From Microbacterium sp. SD291 (GTDB lineage: Bacteria > Actinomycetota > Actinomycetes > Actinomycetales > Microbacteriaceae), in assembly GCF_017355365.1 (NCBI RefSeq), contig NZ_JADIJR010000005.1:89746-153745 (forward strand): a stretch of 64,000 nucleotides of DNA. The letters run 5' to 3'. Under the pieces are notes generated by a model that did no database searches, was not told where the DNA came from, and saw only the letters and a program-made list of their open reading frames with translations. The translations under genes and the position numbers were made by a program. Positions 51,636 through 60,193 of this stretch are shown here, piece after piece. Numbering within the stretch: the first letter of the stretch is position 1; each line of letters opens with the position of its first letter.

Positions 51636-52238
51636 ATGAAGACCACGACCTCGAGGCCGACGCGCATCGGTGTGATGGGCGGGACATTCGACCCCATCCA
51701 TCATGGGCACCTGGTCGCCGCCAGCGAGGTCGCGCACTCCTTCGATCTCGACGAGGTCGTGTTCGTCCCGACCGGGCACCCGTGGCAGAAGTCTGACGTC
51801 ACGCCGAGCGAACACCGTTACCTGATGACCGTGATCGCGACGGCCTCCAACCCGCAGTTCACCGTGAGCCGGGTGGACATCGACCGTGAAGGCCCCACCT
51901 ACACGATCGACACTCTCCGCGATCTGAAGCGCGATCGCCCCAACGCCGAGTTGTTCTTCATCACCGGAGCGGATGCCGTAGCGCAAATTCTCAGTTGGAG
52001 GGACCATGATGAGTTGTGGGAGCTGGCTCATTTCGTCGCGGTCTCTCGCCCAGGACATGTCCTGAGCACTGACGGCCTCCCGAGCGACGATGTCAGCCAG
52101 CTGGAGGTGCCGGCACTGTCGATCTCATCGACCGATTGCCGAGAGCGGGTGCACGATGGCGAACCGGTCTGGTATCTCGTTCCCGACGGAGTCGTTCAAT
52201 ACATCGCGAAGCATCATCTGTATCGGAGCAAGGCATGA
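51636..52238 (+). CDS. nadD: Nicotinate-nucleotide adenylyltransferase
   Basis: NadD, 200 residues, joining nicotinate mononucleotide and ATP to make deamido-NAD. The nucleotidyltransferase motif '[18 protein letters not shown]' and the second motif '[12 protein letters not shown]' are both visible, as is '[11 protein letters not shown]'. The order proA-nadD-rsfS is frequent in actinobacteria. The stop overlaps the next start (ATGA). Confidence 0.97.
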   Translation: MKTTTSRPTRIGVMGGTFDPIHHGHLVAASEVAHSFDLDEVVFVPTGHPWQKSDVTPSEHRYLMTVIATASNPQFTVSRVDIDREGPTYTIDTLRDLKRDRPNAELFFITGADAVAQILSWRDHDELWELAHFVAVSRPGHVLSTDGLPSDDVSQLEVPALSISSTDCRERVHDGEPVWYLVPDGVVQYIAKHHLYRSKA

Positions 52239-53431
52239 GTAAATCGGATCAGCAGGAGCACGGTCCGCTGACGCGAAAGCAGCTGCGTGAGATCCGGCTG
52301 ACAGGCTCGACGCCGGTCATCTCCGCCGAGGAGGCCGCAGAGGCCGCTGAGGCCGCCGCGCGCCCCGCGCCGCCCGCACCCCCGCTTCCGCGTGCCGCCG
52401 ACCCCATCGAGGTCGCTCCGGCGCCGGTCGCGGACTCGGAGGTCGACCTGGATTCGACGCCGCTCACGCGCCGCCAGGTCCGGGAGCAGGAGCGCATCAA
52501 GACAGCCTCCGTCCCGGTGATCGGGGCCGAGGACGAGCACGCCGAAGAGGATGCTCTCGTCGAGGACATCCCGGTGGAACAGACGCCGGTGGAAGCGGCT
52601 CCGGCCGAAGTGGCCCCGAAGAATGACGCTCCCGTCGAGGAGGCTCCTGCGGCCGCCCCCTCGATCGTGTCCGCCGTCCCTGTGTTCGGCGCGTCCCCTG
52701 CGAACGCCGGCCTCGAAGACGATCTGGACGACGATCTCGATGACGATCTCGATGACGACGTCGACGACCAGGTCGTCGCCGCTCCCGTCAGCGCAGCCCC
52801 CGTCAGCGCAGCATCCGCCGTCGAGTCCGATGTCGAGACTGTGGAGCCGGAGGACGCCGACGACCTCGACGAGGTCTTCTACGACGTGGAGGCCGCGCAC
52901 GACGCCGATGTGGTCGAGGACGAGCGCCCGACCGTCAGCTCCGCCTTCGGCCGTGGTGTCTTCGGCGGCGCGGCGGACGACCGAAAGCCCTTCGTGCCGT
53001 CGTTCGACGAGCTGCTCACCGTCGGCGACTCGAGCGGCTCGCAGCACCTCTCACCCAACACCCTGATCTTCAACCCCTCGCCTGGCGACGGGTCGCTGTC
53101 CGGTCCGGTCGCCTCGACGGGCGAGATCCTCGTGACGGGCTCTTACGAGCTCCCGAAGGGCCTCGGCTCTCAGGGGCACGCGCACGGCACGACGGATGGA
53201 CGGGAGGCGGATGCCGTTCTCATCGACGGCGAGCTGCCTCCGGCTTCCTCCCCGACGCCCATCGCCGCCAGCTCGGCGGTCAGCACCATCAAGCCCGCCG
53301 GTGAGGTCATCCGACCGCCGGCCCCCGAAAAAGGCAACAAGCTCATGCTGACCCTGGCGATCACCGCCGGTGGTCTGGCCCTCGCTCTGGCGGTCGCTCT
53401 CGTGGTCGCCTTCACAACGAATGTGTTCTGA
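52235..53431 (+). CDS. Acidic protein with duplicated LTRxxxRE motif and C-terminal membrane helix
   Basis: A 398-residue protein of unknown function, probably tail-anchored. Residues 1-340 are very acidic and Ala/Pro/Val-rich, likely disordered, with a run of 'DDLDDDLDD' units. The motif '[20 protein letters not shown]' near residue 10 is repeated near residue 83 as '[22 protein letters not shown]', so there was an internal duplication. The only hydrophobic segment is the last 30 residues. It sits between nadD and rsfS with overlaps on both sides, so it is firmly part of the operon. Confidence 0.8.
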   Translation: MSKSDQQEHGPLTRKQLREIRLTGSTPVISAEEAAEAAEAAARPAPPAPPLPRAADPIEVAPAPVADSEVDLDSTPLTRRQVREQERIKTASVPVIGAEDEHAEEDALVEDIPVEQTPVEAAPAEVAPKNDAPVEEAPAAAPSIVSAVPVFGASPANAGLEDDLDDDLDDDLDDDVDDQVVAAPVSAAPVSAASAVESDVETVEPEDADDLDEVFYDVEAAHDADVVEDERPTVSSAFGRGVFGGAADDRKPFVPSFDELLTVGDSSGSQHLSPNTLIFNPSPGDGSLSGPVASTGEILVTGSYELPKGLGSQGHAHGTTDGREADAVLIDGELPPASSPTPIAASSAVSTIKPAGEVIRPPAPEKGNKLMLTLAITAGGLALALAVALVVAFTTNVF

Positions 53432-53811
53432 TGCAGTCACCTGAAACCGCCGAAGAGATGCTGCAGATCGCAGCCGACGCCGCCGTCTCGAAGGGCGGAG
53501 AGGACCTCGTGGCCCTCAACGTCTCCGAGCCACTCCCGCTCGTGGACATCTTCCTCCTCGTCACCGGCAACAGCGAGCGCAATGTCGCCGCCATCGCCGA
53601 CGAGATCGAGGACAAGCTCCTGGAGTCCGGACACAAGCGCGTCCGCCGGGAGGGCCGATCCGAGGCGCGCTGGGTGCTGCTCGACTTCGGCGACCTGATC
53701 GTGCACGTCTTCCACCAGGAGGAGCGCGTGTACTACGGTCTCGAGCGGCTCTGGAAGGACTGCCCGGTCGTTCCGTTCGAACTCGCCGAGCACACCGCAG
53801 ACCGTCCCTGA
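53431..53811 (+). CDS. rsfS: Ribosomal silencing factor RsfS
   Basis: RsfS (Iojap family), 126 residues, which binds L14 and blocks joining of the ribosomal subunits when nutrients are scarce. Family motifs are 'DLVALNVSEPLPLVDIFLLVTGNSERNV', 'EGRSEARWVLLDFGDLIVHVF' and 'YYGLERLWKD'. The ATG shares a base with the preceding stop (TGATG). It is downstream of nadD, the typical location. Confidence 0.97.
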   Translation: MQSPETAEEMLQIAADAAVSKGGEDLVALNVSEPLPLVDIFLLVTGNSERNVAAIADEIEDKLLESGHKRVRREGRSEARWVLLDFGDLIVHVFHQEERVYYGLERLWKDCPVVPFELAEHTADRP

Positions 53812-53812
53812 C

Positions 53813-54502
53813 ATGGCAGTGCACCTGATCACCGGTGCCGGCTCCGGCATCGGCGCGGTCCTCGCACGGCGCCTGCTGGACCGCGGGGATCAGGTTGTGC
53901 TGCTCGTCCGCGACATCGGTCGCGCCCGCGAGGTCGCGGCCGAGTTCCCCGGAGCCTCGACTCTCGTCGGCGACCTCTCGCAGCCGGGAAGACTGTCCTG
54001 GGCGCTGTCCAAGCAGGCGCTTCCCGATCGGATCGACTCGCTCGTGCACGTCGCCGGCGTGGTGGACCTCGGCCCCGTCGCCGACCTTCCCGCGGCGCTC
54101 TGGGAGAAGCAGCTCGCCGTCAACCTGGTCGCGCCCGCCGAGCTCACCCGGCTTCTGCTGCCCGTGCTCCGCGTCTCCCGGGCGCGGGTGGTGTTCGTGA
54201 ACTCGGGCGCGGGTCTGCACGCCCACGCCGGATGGTCGGCGTACGCCGCGTCGAAGCACGGTCTCAAGGCGCTGGCCGACGCGCTGCGTGCGGAGGAGGC
54301 CGAGCACGGCGTGCGGGTCACCTCGATCTACCCCGGACGCACGGCGACGCCCATGCAGGAACGCGTGCATCAGCAGGAGGGGCGTGCATACGATCCGACG
54401 CGATTCATCACCCCGGACTCCGTCGCGACGACGATCCTCACAGCGCTCGACCTGCCGGATGACGCGCACCTGACCGATCTCACGGTCCGTCCGGCCCGGT
54501 GA
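53813..54502 (+). CDS. Short-chain dehydrogenase/reductase
   Basis: A 229-residue SDR oxidoreductase. The cofactor loop is 'ITGAGSGIGAVLARRLL', and the active site is Ser in 'VFVNSGAG' and Tyr-Lys in 'YAASKHGLK'. The substrate is unknown; similar short SDRs at this place are annotated only as SDR family. It begins 1 nt after the rsfS stop, so it closes the nadD operon. Confidence 0.92.
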   Translation: MAVHLITGAGSGIGAVLARRLLDRGDQVVLLVRDIGRAREVAAEFPGASTLVGDLSQPGRLSWALSKQALPDRIDSLVHVAGVVDLGPVADLPAALWEKQLAVNLVAPAELTRLLLPVLRVSRARVVFVNSGAGLHAHAGWSAYAASKHGLKALADALRAEEAEHGVRVTSIYPGRTATPMQERVHQQEGRAYDPTRFITPDSVATTILTALDLPDDAHLTDLTVRPAR

Positions 54503-54610
54503 ACCGGGCGGCCGGATAGGCTGACGGACCGTCGCATGTCAAGGGTCTTTTCAGGCGGCGGCAGCTGAGCCAGGCTCTCCGATGGGGAGCGAATCTTGGA
54601 GGACTGTCAG

Positions 54611-54898
54611 ATGTCTGGAGATCCGGATCCGCGATACGTTCTGCGTCGCATCACACCGTCGGAGTGGGTGATCAACGACCTCAAGTTCGGTTCGGACGAC
54701 CCGCGGCACGTCGTGGCCTGCGTGTACGAACTGGACCCGGCAGAGGTCGAGGTCGTGTGGCTGCGGGAACTGCCCCTGGCGATCCGCTACACCAGCCCGT
54801 TCGAGGTGCTGGAAGAGGTCGAGCGCCTGCAGGCGGGCGTCAGCCGCGCGACGCGCCCTGTGGCCATCCCGCACCTTCCGCCGCTGCTCGCCAAATAG
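54611..54898 (+). CDS. Small conserved-looking protein of unknown function
   Basis: A 95-residue soluble protein ('RYVLRRITPSEWVINDLKFGSDDPRHVVACVYELDPAEVEVVWL'). It is a mixed alpha/beta sequence with no catalytic motif. A TTG codon further upstream could extend the frame, but GGAGG 7 nt ahead of the ATG at 54611 decides this start. It stands alone between the SDR gene and a decayed DUF892 gene. I do not recognise a named family. Confidence 0.7.
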   Translation: MSGDPDPRYVLRRITPSEWVINDLKFGSDDPRHVVACVYELDPAEVEVVWLRELPLAIRYTSPFEVLEEVERLQAGVSRATRPVAIPHLPPLLAK

Positions 54899-54984
54899 GG
54901 CTTCGGCGCGCGGGACGCAACCCTCTCCCGGAGGGAGCCGGTGCTGCGTAGCGTGCCCTGGACCGACGAAAGGAAACCTCGCAC

Positions 54985-55120
54985 GACCAGGTCGCGCTGT
55001 CTGCGGCGCTCGGCAATGAGCACTACGAGATCTCCGCGTACCAGGCACCAGGAGAACCTGGATCAGGAGGTTCACACGAGCGAGGAGCTGCTCAAGAAGC
55101 TCAGGGAGCTCGCCGCGTGA
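54985..55120 (+). pseudogene. Remnant of a DUF892 (YciF-like, ferritin-like) gene
   Basis: Two pieces in different frames resemble the C-terminal part of DUF892 ferritin-like proteins. 54985-55044 reads 'DQVALSAALGNEHYEISAYQ'. After a 7-nt shift, 55052-55120 reads 'ENLDQEVHTSEELLKKLREL' followed by two Ala and a stop. In intact proteins these parts are separated by a longer helical stretch, so an internal deletion plus frameshift has occurred. No start or N-terminal half is seen upstream (54899-54984), which appears otherwise non-coding. Confidence 0.6.
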
Positions 55121-55162
55121 GCGAGACCCGGCGGGCTGGGCCTGCCGGGGTCATCCGCCTCG

Positions 55163-56095
55163 TCATTCGGCGGCTGCAGCGTCGTCGTGGCGTCGTTGCG
55201 GGTCACCGCCGAGCCAGCCTCGCGCGCGGAAGGCCAGGAGCACCGCGACGTCGATCACGACCATCGCGACGCCGACGGCGAGCCAGCCGAACTCCCACTG
55301 CACGAGCGGCAGGTTCTTGAAGTTCATGCCGTAGATGCCCGCGATCACGGTCGGGATGCCGAGCAGCGCGGCGAACGCCGAGATCGTGCGCATGTCCTGG
55401 TTCTGACGGGTCGCGACGTTGCTCTCGTGGCTCGAGACGACGGCATCGAGCGACGCATGCTCGGCGCCGGTCAGATGAGCCACACCGCGGGCATCGAGTT
55501 CGAGATGCGCGAAGTAGGGGCGAAGCTCGGGGTGGCCCGCTGTCGCGACCTCGATCTCGGGCCTCGCGTCGCGCAGCGCGTCCGCAAGACCGGACACGGC
55601 GCGGTCGATGCGCCCGATCCGCTGACGGAGCCGGTAGATGCGCCGGTAGTCCTCGCGGATGCGGCGGTCGAAGACCTCCGCCTCCAGCTCGTCCAGATCC
55701 CCCTCGACCTCGGCGCCGAGTTCGACGAAGTCGCACACGACGGCCTCGAGCACCCGGTACGCGGCGGTGACCGGGGAGTCGACGGGCAGGGCACCCTCAC
55801 CCGTGAGCAGCGCATCGAGGTCGCGCAGTTCCGCGGGGTCGCCTCGCTGGACGAGCAGCAGACAGTCCTCCGTGAGGATCAGAGCCAGATCCGCGTCGGT
55901 GGTCGCGGGATCGGGGCCGTGCCGGTTCACATCCCAGATCGACACGTAGAGGTGACGCTCGAAACTCTCCGCCTTCGGCTGCTGACGGCCTTCCAGGAGG
56001 TCCGCGACGATGAGCGGGTGCAGGCCGAACTCCTCCTGCACCGCCGCCAAGTCCACCTGAACTGGGTTGATCAGGCGCCGCCACGGCCGGCTCAT
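55163..56095 (-). CDS. corA: CorA-family magnesium/divalent cation transporter
   Basis: A CorA transporter of 310 residues. A cytoplasmic alpha/beta N-domain and long helix are followed by two C-terminal transmembrane helices. The selectivity motif 'GIYGMNFKNLP' (GMN) lies at the end of the first helix. It would form a pentameric Mg2+ (or Co2+/Ni2+) channel in the cytoplasmic membrane. The ATG at 56095 is the only good start near the family N-terminus, which is slightly short. An Asp-rich small protein is encoded 28 nt upstream on the same strand. Confidence 0.93.
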   Translation of the reverse strand: MSRPWRRLINPVQVDLAAVQEEFGLHPLIVADLLEGRQQPKAESFERHLYVSIWDVNRHGPDPATTDADLALILTEDCLLLVQRGDPAELRDLDALLTGEGALPVDSPVTAAYRVLEAVVCDFVELGAEVEGDLDELEAEVFDRRIREDYRRIYRLRQRIGRIDRAVSGLADALRDARPEIEVATAGHPELRPYFAHLELDARGVAHLTGAEHASLDAVVSSHESNVATRQNQDMRTISAFAALLGIPTVIAGIYGMNFKNLPLVQWEFGWLAVGVAMVVIDVAVLLAFRARGWLGGDPQRRHDDAAAAE

Positions 56096-56123
56096 CGCGC
56101 GTCCTCGTCGGAGACGATCGTCG

Positions 56124-56402
56124 TCAGAGTTCGTCGTCCTCGTCGTCGAGGACGTCATCGTCGAGTTCGCCGTCTCCGACGTCGTCGTCGTCCTCGTCGA
56201 GGAGGTCATCATCGTCGAGGAGGTCGTCATCGTCATCCGGGTCGGCGCCGGTGGCGAGCCGGTCCGCCTCGGCGCTGTCGATGAGGCTCTCGTCGATGTC
56301 CGGATCGAGCACCTCTCTGCCGTCGACCTCCCGCACCGGAAGGCCCTCGGAAGGGCCGTCATCGTCGGGGAGAGGGACGCTCGGGGGAATGGGGTTGGAC
56401 AT
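56124..56402 (-). CDS. Small, extremely acidic protein upstream of corA
   Basis: A 92-residue protein whose last 40 residues are almost entirely Asp, Glu and Leu ('DDDDDLLDDDDLLDEDDDD'). The first half is Pro-rich with 'SEGLPVREVDGREVLDPDIDES'. AAGGA 8 nt before the ATG at 56402 supports this start rather than the one at 56432. With corA 28 nt downstream the two are probably co-transcribed. The acidic tail could bind divalent cations, which would fit the neighbour, but that is inference. Confidence 0.75.
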   Translation of the reverse strand: MSNPIPPSVPLPDDDGPSEGLPVREVDGREVLDPDIDESLIDSAEADRLATGADPDDDDDLLDDDDLLDEDDDDVGDGELDDDVLDDEDDEL

Positions 56403-56518
56403 GGTCGGCATCCTTTCGCTCGGGATGCTCACCGTACTGGCGCCTGCGGAGCAGGACGAGCGGCTTGACCGGCGCCCTGCGGAGCGCTAGCCGTTCTCCC
56501 TGCGGAGGCCGCGGGTCG

Positions 56519-57895
56519 TCAGCCGGCCACGAAGTAGAGGCGCTTGTTCACGAACTCGTCGATGCCGACCGGCCCCATCTCGCGCCCGAACCCTGAGCGC
56601 TTCACTCCGCCGAACGGCAGCTCGGCCGCCTCCGCGGCGATGATGTTCACGTGCGCCATGCCCACTTCGAGCCGGGACGCGACCCGCGCGGCCCTGGCCG
56701 TGTCGGTCGAGAACACCGATCCGCCCAGCCCCAGGGCGCAGTCGTTGGCGAGATCGAGCGCCTCCTCGTCGCTGTGCACCCGGTAGACCGTCGCCACCGG
56801 GCCGAAGATCTCCTCGCGGTACGACGCCGAGTCACGGGGCACGCCGGTGAGCACAGCGGGGGAGTAGTACGCCCCAGTGCCGTCGGACAGGACTCCGCCG
56901 GCCTCGAGGGTCGCTCCGTCCGCGATCGCCTGCTGCACCTGCTCGTGCACCTTCTGCGCCGCCTCACGCGACGACAGCGGGGAGAAGGCGCCATCGGGCA
57001 GATCTGCCGGATCCCCGGGGACGAGACCCGTGGCGAGCTTCTTCAGCTCCTCCACGAACTCGTCGTAGATGTCATCCATCACGATCATCCGCTTGTTCGA
57101 GTTGCAGACCTGTCCGGCGTTGTAGACGCGGAAGTTCCAGGCGGCCTTGGCCACGGCGGCGACGTCGTCCGAGTCGAGCACCACCATGGGGTCGATCCCG
57201 CCGAGCTCGAGCACGCACTTCTTCAGGTGGCGTCCCGCCTGCTCGCCGATGATCGCACCCGCACGCTCGGAACCGGTGAGAGAGACGCCCTGCACGCGCG
57301 GGTCCGCGATCATGGTCGCGATCTGGTCATGCGAGGCGAAGACGTTCGCGTAGCCGCCGACGGGCACGCCCGCCTGCTCCATGATCTCCTGGACCGCCAG
57401 TGAGGACCGGGCGCAGATGTCGGCGTGCTTGAGCAGGATGGTGTTCCCGAGCAGCAGGTTCGGGGCGGCGAAGCGCGCCACCTGGTAGTACGGGAAGTTC
57501 CAGGGCATGACCCCGAGCAGCGCCCCCATCGGGAGGCGTTCGATCACGGCCCTGCCGGGGATCGTGCTCGGGATCTCGCGATCGGTGATCAGGCTCGGGC
57601 CGTGCACCGCGTAGTAGTCGATGATCGAGGTGGCGAAGTCGACCTCGTCCAGGGATTCGGCCAGGGACTTGCCGACCTCGAGAGAGATGATGCCGGCCAG
57701 CTCCTCGCGACGCTCCGCGAAGATCTCGGCGACCCGGTGCACGACGACCGCGCGCTCCTGAACGCTGCGCTCACGCCACTCCTGATGGGCGGCGTGCGCG
57801 CTCGCGAGAGCCGACTCGATCTGGTCGTCAGTCGCGGTGTCGAAGGTCTCGACGACCTCGCCGGTCGCTGGATTCTGGACGCGGTAAGCGGACAT
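56519..57895 (-). CDS. NAD(P)-dependent semialdehyde dehydrogenase (GabD1-like)
   Basis: An aldehyde dehydrogenase of 458 residues, near the normal length. Motifs are '[23 protein letters not shown]', the general base Glu in '[14 protein letters not shown]', the catalytic Cys in '[14 protein letters not shown]' and the C-terminal '[24 protein letters not shown]'. The sequence is closest in style to succinate-semialdehyde dehydrogenases of the GabD1 group. The exact aldehyde is not proven. GAGGAGA precedes the ATG at 57895. It lies alone on the minus strand. Confidence 0.9.
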   Translation of the reverse strand: MSAYRVQNPATGEVVETFDTATDDQIESALASAHAAHQEWRERSVQERAVVVHRVAEIFAERREELAGIISLEVGKSLAESLDEVDFATSIIDYYAVHGPSLITDREIPSTIPGRAVIERLPMGALLGVMPWNFPYYQVARFAAPNLLLGNTILLKHADICARSSLAVQEIMEQAGVPVGGYANVFASHDQIATMIADPRVQGVSLTGSERAGAIIGEQAGRHLKKCVLELGGIDPMVVLDSDDVAAVAKAAWNFRVYNAGQVCNSNKRMIVMDDIYDEFVEELKKLATGLVPGDPADLPDGAFSPLSSREAAQKVHEQVQQAIADGATLEAGGVLSDGTGAYYSPAVLTGVPRDSASYREEIFGPVATVYRVHSDEEALDLANDCALGLGGSVFSTDTARAARVASRLEVGMAHVNIIAAEAAELPFGGVKRSGFGREMGPVGIDEFVNKRLYFVAG

Positions 57896-58124
57896 TTCTC
57901 TCCTCGGGATCGACGGCGTCGTCGCACGTCCGTCGCGGAACGTCAGGTGGGTACCTGGAACGTACCATCCGGATCGGCGTGCTTCCCCGGCCTCGCGCTC
58001 GTACCGGCGATCGTGCGCAGGAGTCCGCACACTTCGGGTGGCGGTCGACCGAGTCCGGATGATCTGTACGGATGCCGGCACGCGCCCATGACCCACCCAC
58101 GGGCGCAGCGCCCCGGAAACGAGA
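57896..58124. other. Intergenic region upstream of the semialdehyde dehydrogenase gene
   Basis: About 230 bases with no supported gene. An imperfect inverted repeat around GGGTACCTGGAACGTACC (57950-57967) may be an operator or promoter element for the minus-strand gene. Nothing else stands out. Confidence 0.4.
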
Positions 58125-58152
58125 AATCCCGCGGATGTTCATCCGCGGGATT
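58125..58152 (-). terminator. Terminator of a former tRNA gene
   Basis: A perfect 12-bp stem (58125-58136 with 58141-58152) lies 2 nt beyond the CCA of the tRNA remnant on the minus strand, exactly where a tRNA terminator is expected. Confidence 0.7.
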
Positions 58153-58154
58153 CT

Positions 58155-58169
58155 TGGTGGACCTGAGGG
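58155..58169 (-). tRNA. tRNA 3'-end remnant (CCA end, 15 nt), probably from a tRNA-Ala
   Basis: On the minus strand CCCTCAGGTCCACCA corresponds to part of the T-stem, the 3' acceptor strand CAGGTCC, discriminator A and an encoded CCA, followed by a terminator hairpin. The rest of the tRNA is missing: the sequence switches at 58170 to the end of an IS481-type element. GGACCTG/CAGGTCC acceptors occur in actinobacterial tRNA-Ala, but the amino acid is a guess. It may be an attachment-site duplicate or a tRNA broken by the insertion. Confidence 0.5.
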
Positions 58170-58901
58170 TGTCTGGGTTCACGACATGTGTCACAGGTGA
58201 TGTGTCGCTGATGAGTCGCGACATAGGTCACAGTCGGCGAGGTGTCGAAGCATCGTGTTGTGGTCTTGAAGATCGTTGCCGGCCAGCTCACTGTCGCGGA
58301 GGCGGCGGTCGAGTACGGGATCTCCCGTCGACATCTGCACCGCCTGCTCTCGCGCTACCGGGACGGCGGTCTGGACGCGCTCGAGGCCCGCTCGAGGCGA
58401 CCGAAGACGAACTCCGCTGCCACACCGGATGAGATCCGTGACCGGATCATCACCCTCCGGCAGCAGCTGACCGGGCAAGGTCTGGATGCCGGACCGGTGA
58501 CGATCGCCTGGCACCTCGAACGCGAGGGACGCACCCGCCGTCGACGTCGACGATCCGACGGATCCTGCACGCTGCCGGTCTGGTGATCCCGGAGCCGCGG
58601 AAACGACCCCGCTCCTCGTACATCCGGTTCGAAGCCGCCCAACCCAACGAGACCTGGCAGTCCGACTTCACCCACTGGCGCCTCGCCGACGGCACCGACA
58701 TCGAGATCCTGAACTGGCTCGACGACCGCTCCCGGTTCCTGCTGTCCTGCACGGCGCACCTGCCCGTCACCGGCGACGACGTCGTCTCCACGTTCCTGGC
58801 AGCGACCGACGAACACGGCGTCCCGGCCTCCACACTCACGGACAACGGCCGCGTCTACACCGCCCGCTTCGGCGGCGGACGCAACGCATTCGAATACCTT
58901 C
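58170..58901 (+). mobile_element. IS481-type insertion sequence, left part, 3' truncated
   Basis: The element begins TGTCTGGGTTCACGACATGT and carries the N-terminal part of an IS481-family transposase. It stops at 58901, where the inverted repeat of an IS3 element begins. No right end of this element is present in the window. The integrase-like catalytic core is cut before its last acidic residue, so the element is dead. Confidence 0.75.
58242..58901 (+). pseudogene. IS481-family transposase, frameshifted and truncated
   Basis: The first frame (GTG at 58242) gives the helix-turn-helix part: '[34 protein letters not shown]'. Near 58530-58540 one base appears to be missing (in ACCCGCCG), because the homologous reading continues in another frame as 'STSTIRRILHAAGLVIPEPRKRPR'. 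It then runs through 'NETWQSDFTHWRLADGTDIEILNWLDDRSRF' and 'TLTDNGRVYTARFGGGRNAFEYL'. The first two DDE residues are present. The C-terminal third is removed by the IS3 element at 58902. Confidence 0.75.
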
Positions 58902-58933
58902 GGGTCTGCTGCACGGATAGGTGACAGTTTCGG

Positions 58934-59833
58934 TTAGGCCGCGAGGGCCAGGTTCTGGTTCATGATGGTCTCGAACTCGATGGGTGTCAAACGGCCCAGT
59001 GCGGCCTGTCGACGCCGGCGGTGGTAGGTCCTCTCGATCCAGGTCACGATCGCGATGCGCAGTTGCTCTCGGGTGGTCCAGGATCGGCGGTCGAGGACGT
59101 TCTTCTGCAGCAGGGCGAAGAACGATTCCATGGCGGCGTTGTCTCCGCAGGACGCGACTCTGCCCATCGATCCGACGAGGCGATGACGGGACAGAGCGCG
59201 CAGGAACTTCCGGCTGCGGAACTGGGATCCGCGGTCGCTGTGAACGATGCAGCCGGCGACGTCACCGCGCATCTGGACGGCGTTCTCCAACGCGCGGACC
59301 GCGAGGCTGGACTTCATTCTCGAGTCGATCGAGTATCCGACGATCTTGTTCCCGAACACGTCCTTGATCGCGCAGAGATAGAGCTTGCCCTCGGCGGTCT
59401 TGTGCTCGGTGATATCGGTCAGCCAGAGCTGGTTCGGGCCGGTCGCGGTGAACTCGTGCCGCACCCGGCCGTCCGCGTCAGTCACGACGCAGAGGTCGTC
59501 GTGAACGGCGGGACCGGGCTTGCGGCCGTTCTTGCCGCGCTTCTTCCCGAACACGCTCCACCAGCCGTTCTCGGACGTGATCCGCCACGCCGTCCGGTCC
59601 GCCATCGCCTCGCCCGCGTCGCGGGCCTCATCGGCCAGAAGCCGGTGCCCGAACTCCGGGTCATCACGATGCGCGTCGAACAGCGCGTTCGCGCGATACG
59701 CCTCCACGATCTCACTGTCCGTGACCGGGTTCGCCAGCCACCGGTAGTAGGGCTGACGGGAGAGCTTGAGGACCCGGCACGTCACCGCGACGGGGATCCC
59801 GTCAGCGGCGAGCTCTGTCACGAGCGGGTACAT
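58934..59833 (-). CDS. IS3-family transposase OrfB (DDE catalytic subunit)
   Basis: A 299-residue DDE integrase-core protein. Catalytic Asp are in 'LWLTDITEHKT' and 'CIVHSDRGSQFRSRKF', and the Glu is in 'DNAAMESFFALLQKNV'. The end 'RRQAALGRLTPIEFE' is the family C-terminus. The ATG shares a base with the OrfA stop. The A-run at the junction (GGAAAATAATG) is a plausible -1 frameshift site that would give the OrfAB fusion transposase. All catalytic residues are present, so it may be active. Confidence 0.93.
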   Translation of the reverse strand: MYPLVTELAADGIPVAVTCRVLKLSRQPYYRWLANPVTDSEIVEAYRANALFDAHRDDPEFGHRLLADEARDAGEAMADRTAWRITSENGWWSVFGKKRGKNGRKPGPAVHDDLCVVTDADGRVRHEFTATGPNQLWLTDITEHKTAEGKLYLCAIKDVFGNKIVGYSIDSRMKSSLAVRALENAVQMRGDVAGCIVHSDRGSQFRSRKFLRALSRHRLVGSMGRVASCGDNAAMESFFALLQKNVLDRRSWTTREQLRIAIVTWIERTYHRRRRQAALGRLTPIEFETIMNQNLALAA

Positions 59834-60126
59834 TATTTTCCCGGCAGATGCGCCTGCGCGAAATACGCCGCCGCGCGGCGCAGCACCTCGTTCTCCTGCT
59901 CCAGCAGACGGACCCGCTTGCGCAACTCGCGGGCCTCGTCGGCCTCGGCCCGCGTCACGCCCGGCTTCGCGCCGGTCTCGACGGCGGCCTGGCGGACCCA
60001 GTTCTGCAGACAGGTCTCGCTGATCCCGAAGTCCGCCGCGATCTGACGCAACGGGACACCAGGCTCGCGATTCACAGCGACGCGCACAACGTCGTCACGG
60101 AACTCGCGCGGATAGGGCTTGGGCAT
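59833..60126 (-). CDS. IS3-family transposase OrfA (helix-turn-helix)
   Basis: A 97-residue protein with an HTH region ('PREFRDDVVRVAVNREPGVPLRQIAADFGISETCLQNWV') and a C-terminal leucine-zipper-like coil ('ELRKRVRLLEQENEVLRRAAAYF'), as in all IS3 OrfA proteins. The start MPKPYP at 60126 matches the family; a longer frame upstream runs towards the inverted repeat. It overlaps OrfB by one base. Confidence 0.92.
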   Translation of the reverse strand: MPKPYPREFRDDVVRVAVNREPGVPLRQIAADFGISETCLQNWVRQAAVETGAKPGVTRAEADEARELRKRVRLLEQENEVLRRAAAYFAQAHLPGK

Positions 60127-60193
60127 GATGACATCCTCCCAGCGATGCACACGGCACCACAGATCAGGTGTCACCTATCCGTGCAGCAGACCC

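Larger units (their letters stand above)
58902..60193 (-). mobile_element. Intact IS3-family insertion sequence (1292 bp)
   Basis: Perfect 25-bp terminal inverted repeats are at 58902-58926 and 60169-60193 (outer end GGGTCTGCTGCACGGATAGG). Two overlapping transposase frames on the minus strand fill the element. No target-site duplication is visible: the left flank ends CTTC and the right flank begins AGAG. The flanks also belong to two different older elements, so the region was rearranged after or during insertion. Confidence 0.92.

Noticed and set aside
58934..60126. Restriction or defence cluster near 58-60 kb
   Set aside because: The genes are IS transposases only. No methyltransferase, restriction or abortive-infection pair is present.
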